From the NCBI RefSeq assembly GCF_000004075.3, contig NC_026660.2, positions 17,751,837-17,815,836 of the forward strand: 64,000 bases of DNA. The letters are read 5' to 3'. Of this stretch, positions 36,621 through 50,113 are shown in pieces. A model generated the notes under the pieces. It saw only the letters and a list, made by a program, of their open reading frames with translations. It did no database searches and was not told the origin of the DNA. The position numbers and the translations under genes are program-made. The stretch is from Cucumis sativus. Taxonomy: Eukaryota > Streptophyta > Magnoliopsida > Cucurbitales > Cucurbitaceae. Position 1 is the stretch's first letter. Every line of letters begins with the position of its first letter.

Positions 36621-38813
36621 CATCCGCAAACTTATAATCATTAATATCATTTTATTTTAGGAGTAGAGATAGTTAAGTTCTTAATATTTAAAAAAAATTT
36701 TAAAAAAAAGAAAGAAAGAAAGAAACAGTAGGATGCATCTCTAAATCTTTCTCTTTTTGTGTTTTTATGTACAAATGTGTAATCAAAGGGATATATAGCT
36801 ACGGGTACAATATAGCAATACCCACATTTTACTTTATACTAGATTCTAATGTTTAAATCTTCTTGTTCTACGAATTTATAGATAAGTTTTCAAAATATTA
36901 ACAAATAATTACATGAACATATTGATTGGAAGGCCTAAGCCACTGTAAACAATAAAAGGAACTAATTTGATTGAATAACTTGATAAATCACGTAAAAAAG
37001 GTGTGAGATAGTACCATATGTATTAAGGTTAATAATTAAATGAAAATACACAAAATTACTAATCCTTTTCTACGAAGATTGACCAGAATAGAATGATAAA
37101 TCTAGTCAGGTTTTATACTCTACTAAAAAGCATCAGAGCATATTCTTAACTAAAGAAACAATCAAGTAAATTTTACTTGTCTGAAAACTCAATCTCACCA
37201 TTGCATAGACACGCAATCACTAAGGATATTTGTACGTCAAAGACAATATGGTCCCGTGTCCACAAACTATCTCATATAACAAACCAAGGTATTAAAAAAG
37301 TGTCTCCAAATATTGCCCTAAACCATAGGAAACTAGACAAATGCACCACAAGGTGTTAGATTACTGCAGGTTGACAACCCAAAAGACTTTACCGTGACAA
37401 GGAATAAGCCAAGTCACACAATTTCCGAACCATTTATTTATTCAATTAGATTATATTGTAAAAGTAAGTTTAACCTAATTTAAAACAAAATTTCATTGAA
37501 GTTATTATTTAATTATATAACTCTGAGAGGAAGGTAAACATAAAAGTTTAACACATCACAAAGAACTGATTGAATAGCCAACAAAACAAACCTACGAGGA
37601 TCTAACTTACTAATTAAAAAGTTCGTAACAACTAATGTCTCATCGAATGATTTGTCCAATTTTCTCAAATAATTATTTATGTGAGGCTGAAACGGAGAGA
37701 AGAGGGGAGCCAAAACGGACGCATCAAAAGAAACTTTTTGAAGACAGCAAAATCTCAGGATTTTCTTTGCTGGAGATGATGTGGCAAGTGGCTGCATATT
37801 TTAGAAAGGAAAAAGAAAAACTAATATTGTAAGTGGATGGGAATGGGATCCTTGTTGGCAAGCAAAAGCTCCCAACTTCTCAAATTTCCTAAAAGCTTAT
37901 CCACCTTTTCCCCACCTTTCCCTGTTTTCCACCTGGTTACGACACGTGTCAACCACAATCTAAGGTGACATGGCCACAATTCTGATTGACAAGGGCACCT
38001 CATTGCTTGTGGATAAAATGGAAAATTGCATGCAACGTGGCAAAAATACACGTGGTTAGTAAAAGTTCCACATTTTCAATTAAAACCAAACACCAAAGAA
38101 TACGTGGAGAGGAACCTTGGTGTTCAAACCTGTGCTACTGAACGAGGAAACCAAGGATTTCACCTCCCCTGCAGTCCCCTGTCATTCCCATTTTTTGTTG
38201 TCTCTCGTCCAAGTATATTGGATAAGCATCAAAATTCCAATCATATTCATCCACATCTCATGAGTAGGAGCGAAAATCATTGCCTACCTTAGTTTGACAG
38301 AGATTGACAATACAATATGACACGTACCGATTCGGGTCGGTGGTAAAAACTTTTGAGACAGATTAGATGGGTGGATGTTCTTGTTTCCCAGCTGTGCTTG
38401 TGCCTAACAACATTAGGCATCCAAAGCAAGAGGAAATCAGAATTTATAACATTATTTTTCTTTTCTAGTTGAATGTTTAATCTATCAGTATTAGTTGTTC
38501 AGCAAGTTCAACACAACAAAACAATACATGATAGAAGAAGATATGACTTGGTTGTTCGTAACAGCTATGATATTTTCAGTACAACAAAATTGTTCCCCCA
38601 ATAGTTCTGTGTATACTTTCTCTGTTACTGGACAAGTCCTCACGCTCGTCGCTGATGTGGAAAAGGCTTCGTTCAGTAACAATTAGTCTCGCTGATGGAA
38701 GAGAGATAAGCTTTGAGAGAAGGTTATAGCAAATCCAGTTGCCGTAATGAGAAACTCTGAATCAGACTGAGGAAGCAATCGATATTGAGAAAGAAGATCT
38801 AAAATGAACTCCA
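36621..38813. other. Intergenic DNA between ESV1 and DWA2, with distal ACGT-core elements
   Basis: AT-rich DNA without a recognisable gene. Two more CACGTG hexamers (37943-37948 and 38049-38054) and ACGTGG cores at about 38035 and 38102 form a cluster 1.7-1.9 kb upstream of ESV1. An open minus-strand frame at 37513-37797 shows no family motif. Confidence 0.45.
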
Positions 38814-41800
38814 TTATCTTGAGAGAAAAGGCTTCACTGATTCAACAACAACCTGTTTCACAAGGAAAAAAATGCAATTGAAATATGTTATTCTGTAGGA
38901 TTGCAAAACGGTTCGGTCTACAGACAAGGATAATCAGCTAGATTCAATGAGTAATGAGCTTCTGTAAACGATCAACCGACTTTGCATGACTACTTAACTA
39001 AGATTTGTTTTAAAATATATAAAATCTCAATTTAAGCAAACGGCAAAATAGCAAAAGAAAATAAAATGATACGAGACTCCATGCAGCATAGATCCATAAT
39101 CTATTAGCACTAGAAAGAAACTGAAAGCACTGCAAGAACGAGTAAAAAGGATGAATAAAACTTCCACCACCACCCGGTACAATTTTTTGGTAATAATCAA
39201 TTTCAATGCACATGTTCGGCTACTCTTCTAGAAGTATGTGATGCTGCTTACCCTCCCATCGTAGGACAGTGATGCGAAGATCCAAGGCTCACGAAAGCTC
39301 CAAGCAAGGCCTTCGCGTTTGAAATTAAAATCACCCAGTCAGTTTGACCCACTGGAAATATGTATTAAAATAACAAGGCTACAGATGTTACCATAAACAC
39401 TGTCTTCGTAGTCGCTGTAAGAATGCAATAATGGATCACATTGCCGTGGTGATGAATCAACCTTCCTGCTCATAAATTAATATGAAGCAATAAGCATAAA
39501 CTTTAAAGACAAACAGAAACAGAAAAATCCTGAACAAAAAGATGACCTTTCAGATTTTGGTTCATCATCAGACATGGATGCCAACCATAAGTTGACAGCA
39601 GAATCGGTACCAGCGCTCTGCAATCGCTAACATTGTGTCATTGACTCGAAGATACGTTGAAAAGTTGAACAAGCTTGTGCTAAAATAAATGATGTCACTA
39701 GCGAATCAACTTCAAGGGATTTTATTGTCTACAATTAGTCTATAGCTTAATATGAAATTTAAAATAAAACTGGCCCCAGACTTCACAAAGGAAACTGATA
39801 CGATCGAACTGAAAACAAGTATGGATAAGTATAAAATGCAATCTAACAAACATGAACCAAACAGTAAAATGGGAACGAAAAAATAACTATATCTAGAAAT
39901 GGAGAGAAGAAAAGAACAGCAAACCAAAATTAGCCCATCATATTCAGGATTACAACGAACAGCAGATGTCCTGTTATTACATACAAAGGGTCAAAGTTCA
40001 AACATTTAACTTGGAGCACAGATCAGATTTTACAGTTCAATAACATTCTAGGAAAACATGGCCTCTTTAAAAAGATACCAGTGGGTATGCCCAGGAAGTT
40101 GTTGGATCGGGACTTTTGGCCTTCTAAGGTCCCAGATAGATATTCCAGTTTCATCCTCAGCAGTTACCTGGTACACAGCTCGTTTTATTAATGCAAAGTT
40201 GGAAAGTAAAAGAAATAATAACAAAAAGATAAACGCTGTCCAAACACCAGATTGAGAAATGAAATATTTGTTTAAAGAACAAAAGAGGCTATCGTTCTAA
40301 TGAACTTGAACCCTGCTTTTCCCATGTCATTCATTGTTATGGTGATTATCAAGTTTTTAATGAGTAATCAAGCCACGTTTGTGGGGAAAAAACTGATACA
40401 AGGACATTGGAAAAAAAAGGAGAGAGTTGGAGGCAAGCTATAAGAATAGCCTCCAATCAAGCAAAATAATTCCTAACAAATAATAACAAAAATGTCATAA
40501 CCAAAGCCCACGAGAAAACATATAACCTAGCAGAAAACCAAAATCAAAGCTCCAACCTCTGAAATCTAAAGGTCCCATTGTTCCTTTCTTCACACAGACC
40601 ACACAATAAAACACGTCAACTTGCCATGAAATCTTTCCTTCATCACAAAAGAGAAGATGGTAAAGAAACTCATCCATCATCTTTGTGCAGTCTCGATGCC
40701 TAGCCAAGTCAATACCAAGCTCCTCAAACAGCCGAATCCAAACTGCACTCTATGGATTGAGCCATCACTAGTCAAAGTAAAGCTCAAATAGTCTATAGTA
40801 TAGGTCCAGACAAGTGATGGATAATGACTCAGTTCGTAGAATGCTAGTTAAACAGAAGACGTGATAAGTTATAAATGTTAAAACAAGCAAAGGATGTTCA
40901 GGAAAGAAGCAAATGATAGAAAATAGTTGTGATTATATACCACCAATATGACAGGCCTTCAGCTGTGGTAGGACAAGTAGCGACGTTTACTGATAGAAAT
41001 TTTCATAACTTACAAACTAACTACTCAATAGGTGTTACTAAAAGCAAAAAAGGTCTGTACTCAAACTCACGATTTTCCCAGCCCTTCTGGATCTTACTAA
41101 TGCCAAATAATGTCGTTCCAGCTAGCCAATTAACACTGATAGCTCCGACTTACTAACTTAACCCCAACAATAAACGTAAAAATAAGCAGGTCAACACACA
41201 AATTCATCTTCCCTTTCTAGCATAAAAAAACACACCAACATTCTAGTTACCGATTTGTTTGCTAGTGACATGAGATTTATGATTCTAGTATAATTTTCTT
41301 GACAAAACCCTTTTGAATTTGCATGCACTAATACATAGATGAGAATTTGAATTTGATGATTCTGGAAAACAAGAAATAAACAGTTATAAAACAGTAAAAT
41401 AAAATAGAGGAAGCCTTACAAGTAAATGCTTCTTTTTGGGGTTGTAATCCACATTGCGAACATACGCAGAGCATGCAATTGAGTCTGTCTTCCTGCAATT
41501 CACTTCTCATAAGCCAATGCAGAATTTTTCGCTTTTCTATTTAAAATAAAATAAAAGGACAAAAAAGAAAACAGAGCTTTCATTGAGATAAATGAAAAAA
41601 ATACAAAAAACAAACCCACCAACAAAAGAATCCCCCCCCCCCCCCAAAAAAAAAAAGAAGAAGAAAAACTAATTGCATAACTAGAACCCAAAACAAAAGA
41701 GTAAACCCAGGCTAATAATTACAAAAATCACATTAACAGACATCAAAATAGAGTTATTAGAACGAATTGCCTCCCAAAGCTCCTCACTGGACCTCTCAAT

Positions 41801-44800
41801 CCATATGAAAATTTTGCTATTTCTCTCCAACCAAATTGAAAAAAAAAAAAAAAGCAAGCCTGCCACTAGACACTTCCTTTGTCTCGAACGAAGGATTCAG
41901 ATGTACCTGCTCAAACATAAAACACCATATTCTATTATCCACCAGAGCAACCCCAAAGAACTGGCTTTCAAGAGAAAGGACCATCCTATAAAAGACGATC
42001 AAAATCCTCCTCTTGCTTCCAGAAAAGAACCCACCATTGTGGCCATTGATAACTTGTTGAAATACAAGCTACTATTGCCTAGGATGAAAACATGTGTCGA
42101 AGTGAATGATGGGTTATTTGCAGCAAACCTTTGCCAAAGTTTAAGAGAGAAGTTTCATACCAGGATGCCCCAAGGGTCCTTACCAGTTGGAACCTTGCAG
42201 CGTCAATGATAGAGAACCATGTCTTAGAAGCTAGGACCACTGATAACTTAATCAGAGGCATGCAAATGTACATTACCACAGTAGGGTAGTGAAGCAGAGG
42301 CCATTATTGCCAAGTGCCACCTGATAATTGCTGGAAGCATGTACAAGCACAGAAATTTGGAAAAAAAGGATTCAAAAATTGAGGGTACACTTGGCAACCA
42401 TTTTCTTGGAGAGGAAAGAGTGCTATCAGAGTTGTGCAGTTCTTAAAAGCACATTTCATCCGGTTGGTTGACAAGTTGTGGAGCAACAAAGCCAGCTACT
42501 CTTATTCTTGCAGTGTAAACTAATAAAAAATTGTAGTTTGTATTTTTATTGAGATTATTCTTTAGAACTCAAGGACACAACTGTACGACCTATAGAACAG
42601 ATTCTGTTCAAGTAAGGTCGTTTTATTGAGATTGCTTTTGTTAAGAACATTACATAATTCAACTTAATGCAACAATTAGCTCATCTTCATCTTCTTATTT
42701 TGTTTCTGGCAAGGAAGCTAAGAGTGGCTATGTCTCCATGAAGGTTGCTATGGAACCCCCACTTAACCAAAAACTCTCAAGCTTGAGCTTGGTAATATTG
42801 GGCTCCTTTATTAGCATTCGAGTAGAGTCTAAAGCAGTCTGGACAACCTAGCAGAGGTATAAGCAAAGTATATTGCTGAGAGGGTTAGATTGTGTGGAAG
42901 ACACTAGGAGAGTGAGGATAAACATGCCTTACTAGATTATCTAGAAATAGGATAATTTCTCACAAGCAAAAAGGAACGAAAAACCACACAACAAACAACC
43001 CATAGACATATGAAATTTGCTACTCTTAACACTCTTCTTGAAAAAGGTAGGTTATGCAGGTTTGGTTGTTTAACCTAGGAGAAACCATGTTCAATCAAGC
43101 AAGCGGGAAGAAAGAGTGCAGGTAAAACAGTAGACAACCTCCATTAACCACAGATTAATCCTATGCCTAAACCTTGGATGTATCATTAGTGAACATTTAA
43201 TAATAATTTTCCGTTATTGTTTACATGATACCATACAACATAGATTTACTGTACTTCTGCATTTCGTTGAGTTTTGATTGAAGATTTGAGTAAATTCTCA
43301 AAGAATTTCAGTCCTTGAGTTTGACCAAGGTTTTGCCTTACTTGCTCTCTAAGAGTGTACCACACTCTTTCGGAGGTGTCTTGGTGGTTTTAACTTTATA
43401 TGTCACATTCTGACCATATTGTCAAGTCAAACACGAAAGTATATCACCACAACAGCCATAGCACCAAAAAAGAGTCTTTGTAGTCTGTCCTATGTATTCT
43501 CATCTAACCAACCATGCAAAACTTGTATGAATTTCACCATTTTCCGAAGTTTTAACCTTCTAAAGTGAGAAAAACTAAGAGGCTCCCTGAGCGAGGAGAG
43601 GCACAAAGAATGTGGAAAAAAAGCTACAAGAGAAACCCTCTAGAGGCTTTGGGACTCAAAACCTTGAATCCCTTCTCCCAAGACAACACACTTAGAAATA
43701 ATATTGAGGTAAGGAGACTAGCAACCTCAACTGCCTCGTGGTCATTGGGGGACAACAAAAAACCTAAAAAGAGCAAGGAACAAATATCAGAGGAGGGGAA
43801 AACATACGCTACCAAATGCATCATTTTATTTGATAGATGATAAAGATGTGGAAAGAAAGTACAGGGGCATCTCCCCCAACCAAGAACCTTCCAGAAAATA
43901 GATATTTGACCCATCCTCAATAGAACACTTGACAAACTAAGAAAACCCAGAGCAATAGCAGGCTAAAAATTTTTGCTACAACCCTCAAACCTGAATCCCC
44001 TTCAAACGAGTGAGGTCCATACCCACCATAATCCTCCTCCACAGGGTATTTGTCCTTGAAGAAACATAACTATTTTGCCAACAAGGACTCAATATGTAAT
44101 GTCAGGTTCCTAAGGCCTAAGCCACCATCCTCCATCAATTCCAAGGCTTCCCACAAAAGAGTTCTCATTGGCCTTTCAATGTTTTTACTTACTAAGAGAA
44201 GCATTGTGAAACTAATAGTAGATGGGAATCACATTTTCAAAAAAGTGAATCAAGGCGCAAAATTTATCGATGAACAACATTTGTGCTTTATGAAATAAAT
44301 TGTTACAAGATTCAGAACCTTATAGAAGGAAGAAGAGCCTAAAATTCCCAATTTAATCGTGCACATTTCATCTCTTCTCAAAACAATATAGAAACAGATA
44401 AAACATCCCATTATATTATTCATAATGATTATACAGGCTGGAGTGGGCACATAAGAAGTGCATGTACCAAGATAAGCTCAACTAGATGGAAAACACATAA
44501 TAATAAATGCATCGTCTGTCAAAAACATAAAGCAAAAATGATAGCATACTTCATTGACCTAAAATCCCAAAATTGAACTGATGTACCAAAATAAGCTCAA
44601 CTAGGTGGAAAACACATTATAATATACCCATCATCTGTCAGAAACATAAAGCAAAAATGATAGCATACTTCATTGTCCTTAAATCCCAAAATTGAACGGA
44701 TGATTCACTAGTTGCTGCAATAGCATTTGAATCATGTGGATCCCACGTCCCTCCAGAAAAATAATGAAGCATCCCAGCGGACTCCTTTGATTGTACCTAG

Positions 44801-47636
44801 ATTGTAGTAGGCCCCAAAAAGATCATCACAAATAGTTGAAAATAAATTGCTATTTCATAGCATCTAACTTGTAAATATTTTGTTTGGGGAAATAAAGTGA
44901 GGGTGTACAATTAATAACATTGAACAAAAAATGATCAGGGAAATACATGCTGGGAAACTAGCCATCTCTTCCAATAGGATAAAACAAAAATATCATCATC
45001 AATCAAGAACTCGACAAGTTAGATGAAATTTGCTGCATCTAACTTGTCAATATGACAAATGAATCAAACATTATTACAACCTTTATTTTATTATCTTTCA
45101 TATGGCTGTCTTCATTATGTTTCATTGTCTGTTACTGTGGGATTTTACTTTTACCGATAGATTTTACTTCAAGTATTTAATTCTTTGTAAAACATGATCA
45201 GTGGTCATTGGCTATTTCAGTTGGTTAGCTCGTATAAATATTCTGCTATAGCCAACGGTGCAACTTTTAGTAAAGAAACTCGATTGAAATCTAGGAGATT
45301 GGATACATCAATTGGTATCATAGAGTTGCATCCAAAGTGCACTTTCTCCCTTTTGGATCATTTGAGCATTATGCTCTTATCACTTCGGTAGACAAGTAAG
45401 CTTTCCCCTCAGCAAATTAGGCCATCAACCATCACCCTTAAACAGTAGAAACTGTAAGGGTTGAAATAAATAAAGGGTAGTTGATTTGTGGCAGGAACCT
45501 ACGACTATGTATAACAAAGCTCAAAAATGTTCAGAGAAATGTTGGGGCCAATCAAAACCATCAAGAAGTTCAAGAAATACCTCAGTTACCAGCAAGAAGA
45601 CAGAAAAATCACTGCCTTCAGAAATGGGAAAATCAGTCTACTCTCTAAACCCTACTAGGTTAGTTGGATAGAAAATGTGTAACCACTACAAAGATCAAAT
45701 TGTTTGTGATGTTTTTGACATGGATGCAAGTCATGTCACATTCTCCTTGGGAAACCATGGCTATACGAAAATTGGACCGTTCACTGAAGCAAGGACAACA
45801 CTTATGAATTCTTTTGGATGAGAAAAAAAAAAAGGCCAGAACCGAGAGTTAGAAAAGGTTTGCCATGATCCTAAAAAGTATTAACTTTAATTTTTTATAA
45901 AGGTAGAAGAGAGTTGCAAAATTTGTCCTCCATGGGGTTCTTTAATCAGTCTTCTTTATGATTGTAATTCTGCTATGATATATACCCCAATTGTAGAAAA
46001 ACTTCAATTCTTTTGGTTTTTGAGGTTGATGACTTAACTTCGATAATGCAGCTTTTCTTGGTTAATGAATTCTCTCTTATCTAAAAAATTATAGCTCTTA
46101 ACCTTAGCCTACCATGCATATATGATAACACGGTGCAAAAAGTGAACGTTGCCCAATTTAGAATCCAGTCACTAGACTATACAATTTCTATTTAATTCTA
46201 CCTGAGCAGTTTTTCTTGAACAATCCAAGCTCCATAGAAAAATATTTTCCTCATCAATGCTGATCAGCTTATCATGCCTTCCAGATGGCCACCAAATAAC
46301 GCTGTCCGAAAATATTTGTTAGAAAGAGAATCCAATTTTGGGGAGTGCATGAATCGAACTATAATAAGAAATAAGTTCATGGATGTCATCAGAAACAAAT
46401 TACTGAAAAAGAAAGAGACAAATTACAGTAAAATTCAGAGTGAACATATGAAGGTTAAAATATTAAAGGAAATAAAATTCAATGAGCATAAATTTTACTT
46501 GAATTAATTATAAGTAGAACAAAACATCGATTAGGTATATATTCTGCATTTTATAAAATATGAAATTCAGATAGGCCAAATGCAGTTGGACACAATTGCA
46601 ACCAAGAAAAGAATTGCTTCTCAAAATCCTTACCAATTGATCTTACTAGCATGTTCATCAAGTGATGTCACCCGTTCCAACTGAGGAGAATTCAATTCAC
46701 CATATAACTCAGGGATTTGCCATATTGCTGCCCCAAAGTTTTCACCTTAAGAAAATGGAAGAGGATCAACTCAAAGTAAGGTGGAGGAGGAGAATTTAGA
46801 AGAATCTGTAAAAAAAAGTAAGAATCCCCACATAACTGTGGTTCTGATGTGATCAAGAGATAGAACGTAAACATGTGAATACAGACATGAGTCAATCGCA
46901 CAATTATCACGACTTCTGAGAATTAATAGAAATTGGACATTTCTGCTTGAAAGTAATTCGAAAATTCCCACATTCTGTAAACAAAGAGGTTCAACACTAA
47001 ATGCTTAAACCTCCTAGCCTAATTCCATCATTGACTTACCAGCTCAATTAAAAGTAGCAATACTAAAAGAATAACAAAACCAACCCATTCATACAGAAAG
47101 CAAAGATTTCGGGGGAGCAGGCACAACAGAAACTTGAGTTCGAGCAAGCACGAAAAACCAATTAATTACCAGTGGAGAAGACGGTAGAGAAAATGCGCTG
47201 TTCGAAGGGGCAAGACGCCAGGTCCCAGATCTCATTGGGGTGAGAAAACAAACCTTCGCATATGAGTTCGGATCCACTCGATGAGAGTCGAATCAAATGC
47301 ACCTAATAGACTTGAATTGCATCAGATCCATGTCAAAAACAAATACGAACAATCAAGCACGAAACAAATCAGAGTAAAGCTGAGCGTGACCTCATTTTCA
47401 TCTTTGAGGCTGAGAGTGCCGGTTATGAAGCTGGTGTGATCAGTATCTGCTTTGACATCGGCAATGCATCGAGCCTGGAAGTGGAACAGAATTTCAAAAA
47501 TAGGAATTAGGGTTCAAGGTTAAGAAGATCTATGGGGTTTGAATAACATCAGAAAATGAAGAACATTGACCTGGTATTTGAGGCCGTAGCCAATGCCTGA
47601 TGAACCACCTTGCATGGCGGAAGCGACAGGCACCAT
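38814..47636 (-). CDS. DWA2: DWA2, WD40-repeat protein of the TSSC1/EIPR1 family
   Basis: Thirteen minus-strand exons (47636-47571, 47474-47391, 47302-47170, 46745-46634, 46301-46202, 44796-44669, 41492-41420, 40167-40079, 39970-39925, 39617-39547, 39465-39392, 39310-39252, 38852-38814) encode 357 residues; all phases join. The second Met (47615) gives MQGGSSGIGYGLKYQARCI, the start known in relatives, so the first seven residues are uncertain. WD-type blades are visible: VIWWPSGRHDKLISIDEEN, SSVQFWDLRTMK, ISIWDLRRPKVP, SAGTDSAVNLW and IFASLSYDGR. Family knowledge: Arabidopsis DWA2 (At1g76260) is a DWD substrate receptor for CUL4-DDB1 that helps turn over ABI5; animal EIPR1 works with EARP/GARP tethers. 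FWDLR and IWDLR resemble DWD/WDxR box ends. Intron 6 is 3.2 kb and carries two LINE relics. Confidence 0.92.
41540..41870 (-). mobile_element. LINE relic, 3' end
   Basis: The minus strand reads IWLERNSKIFIWIERSSEEL and WEAIRSN, the very C-terminal block of plant LINE reverse-transcriptase ORFs, followed by a 3' UTR with a G run (41632-41644) and the tail motif ATCTCAATGAAAGC. It lies in DWA2 intron 6, sense to the gene. Its 5' limit is not clear; 41870-42500 may contain more of it. Confidence 0.6.
43480..44290 (-). mobile_element. LINE relic, reverse-transcriptase C-terminal part
   Basis: Minus-strand frames carry EDGGLGLRNLTLHIESLLAK (near 44130-44075), WRRIMVGMDLTRLKGIQ (near 44040-43990), HLVAYVFPSSDICSL with a downstream EVASLL block (near 43830-43720), and a degraded VLHG..DRLQR block near 43520-43490. 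This is the usual order of plant LINE ORF2 after the polymerase core. Frame changes and stops separate the blocks. It shares DWA2 intron 6 with the relic at 41540-41870; they could be parts of one broken element or two insertions. Confidence 0.7.
44462..44699 (-). repeat. 119-bp tandem duplication across the DWA2 exon 6 splice donor
   Basis: Units 44462-44580 and 44581-44699 are head-to-tail near-identical copies. In gene orientation the first copy includes the last 31 bases of exon 6 and its donor AA|GTATGC (44669/44668); the second copy carries the same exon end and the same donor at 44549. Differences are scattered single bases and small length changes. Confidence 0.9.
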
Positions 47637-50113
47637 AATCAATACACTCAACGACGATCCAATGCTAACACACTCATCAAAATTGTAGGTACAAAGCGCG
47701 TCCTCCTAATGGCGCTAAACTGAGCTGGCGCCACGCCTGGGCCTATGCTGCTGAGACTAACTGTCCGTCTCTAAGTATACTATATATTTAATATCAAACA
47801 CTCTCACCCTATCTATTGATTTAATTTAAGACTTGTGTTTGTCAATTTGTAATCAAAATTTTGGTGTAATAGTAAAGTCATCCACCTTAGCTTACTAACC
47901 ATTTTGTTGATTTTGCTTCTTAATTCAAGTTTCCTATAGTTTACTTTCGTGACTAAGACCCAAAATTTCAATCTCAACCTCCCATTTTACTCACATCTTT
48001 AATGCATTCCTCTAATGAAATAAGGTGACCTTGGAATTGACATTCACTTCTAGTGATGATCGGTAAATGAAATTCTCTTACTCCGCCATCTACGTTGTCA
48101 ATCCCCATACAAAAAATCACCCTTTCAATATAATTGGCAGTAACTGTTCATTTTTTGTCTAACATGTACCGCCACAATGGTCAATCAACCAATTGTTACA
48201 CATTCATCAACTATATATCTTTTCTTTATTGGTCTTGAAATAGATTTTCAATTTACAAATTTCGCAAGTGATACATGTTTCATTTGCTTTCACTCTTTAA
48301 AGAGTGGTGTCAAACAACCGAAACAAAATCCTCCACCAATTCTAGTATTATTAGCGGTGAAAATTTGTGGATCAAGGTTGCCATTGATGGATTTCTTTGT
48401 CAATATAGTTATTGCATAAAATCATGGAAAGACGTGGGATCGGAGTTCAACACAGAAAAATGGTGGTTTTCAATGAATTTATTTATCGATATTGTTATCA
48501 AGTGATTAATTAATGACATATAATTAGGTTGTTGTAAAATGGCTCTAATAAAAGCTTTGTTACAAAATGATCCAAAACAATCTCAATAATAACGAGACAA
48601 TATGAAAAATCCTCCAAAATTGTTTTTAAAATACATTGATCGGTGGTCTCACTTAGTGTTAAATGAAATCGTATTTTTTAACATGACCTTTGTTGATTAC
48701 AAATTTTATAGTTTGACTCGTATTTCAAAACAATCACATTTATAAAAAACTAGGGTTTTAGGATGAAGTAAACATGTGGCCTAAATTCAAACATAATATT
48801 TCCGAGCATCATATATTTTCATTTTCCATTTATGTATTGCATTATATCCTCTCTTAAGAGAAAATATTTATATCTTAAAATGGCGAAAATTAAATCAAAC
48901 ACGTGTTAGCGTTAAGATGAAAATGGTTTTCACATTACTCCAAACTGAGCTTCTCCCTGGTAGCCACCTTTGCTAAACTTTTCATCCAACTCTCATAACT
49001 GTTGCCACCAACTACCCTTCCTTTATTTATATATATATTTTCAGGTTCTTCATGTAATACGATCAAATCTTATACATCGATTAGATAATAAAATAATCTT
49101 GGATATAGAGTGAGGACAACTCACCCTCGCATGGCTTTGCTTTTGGTACTATATCTCAAACTATCTCATACCAGTAAAGATAGTTGTCAACATCTAGAAA
49201 TATTTTGAGGTTTTGTTGTCATAACACTTCATAATCCAATAAAAATAATGTAAAAGAGTTAAATGGAGGCTTAAAAGTTCTTGAGTTTCCACTAAATTAA
49301 AATTTATCCGTATCCATAGAGTTAATTAAAAAATAACACACGTGAAAATTGTCATCTTAGACCTTTTAACTTCCTAGTCAAATAATAACTATACATATAG
49401 AGAAGTTAACTAATTATGAAAGTTCCTTTCTATCTTAGAAGAAAAAAACAATAAATATAATTAAATCTAATATTAATATCAAATACAATTATCAACTGCG
49501 GTCTAAAAGAATATATTCATCTAATGAAGTAAAGAATTGTGTTTTAATTAGTTTATATAAAGACCATCCTCCACAAACATTCCTCCAAGCTCAAAAAACA
49601 TCCAAACTTAATCATTTTATAAAAGATAACATATAACTACACCAAATTAATATTATTTTCTTAATTGTTTTTTGGAATGATGATCACCATAATCATAAAC
49701 AACCTGGGAGTTCCAGCGGAGTACTTAGGTAGCCAGGTCACAAGTATATATAATGAATCCAATTAAAAAGCAATAATAATAATAATAGATCAACAAGAAA
49801 ACAAACAATGAGAGGTTCATAATAATACAACAACAATATTAATAATCAAACCTTATTATGTTTAGTTTCAAGTTGCAAGAGAGAACGTGCATGAAAAATC
49901 ACGAAATTAAATGCCCACATGTAGTAGTCTTTACAGCAACAAACACCCAAACACGGCTTTTCAACTTACAACCCCACCTGGCCTTCTGTCCTTTCTTTAC
50001 CTTCCACATGACTCGACCCCATCTCCCCCATCTCCCCCCCTTTCCCCCATGTATTTATTACAAACACTGCATTACTCATTACTCAACCCATCCATTCCCA
50101 TATCCCGACCACC
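47637..50113. other. Intergenic DNA between DWA2 and the DUF241 gene
   Basis: The two genes diverge, so both promoters are here. AT-rich, with an isolated less AT-rich block at about 49680-49740. Open plus-strand frames at 48177-48505 resemble no family I know. Confidence 0.45.

Noticed and set aside
37513-37797. Minus-strand open frame of 94 codons upstream of ESV1
   Set aside because: No family motif, no splice partners and ordinary AT-rich codon content; likely random.
48177-48505. Two overlapping plus-strand frames of 76-80 codons
   Set aside because: No recognisable domain and no neighbouring exons; not supported as a gene.
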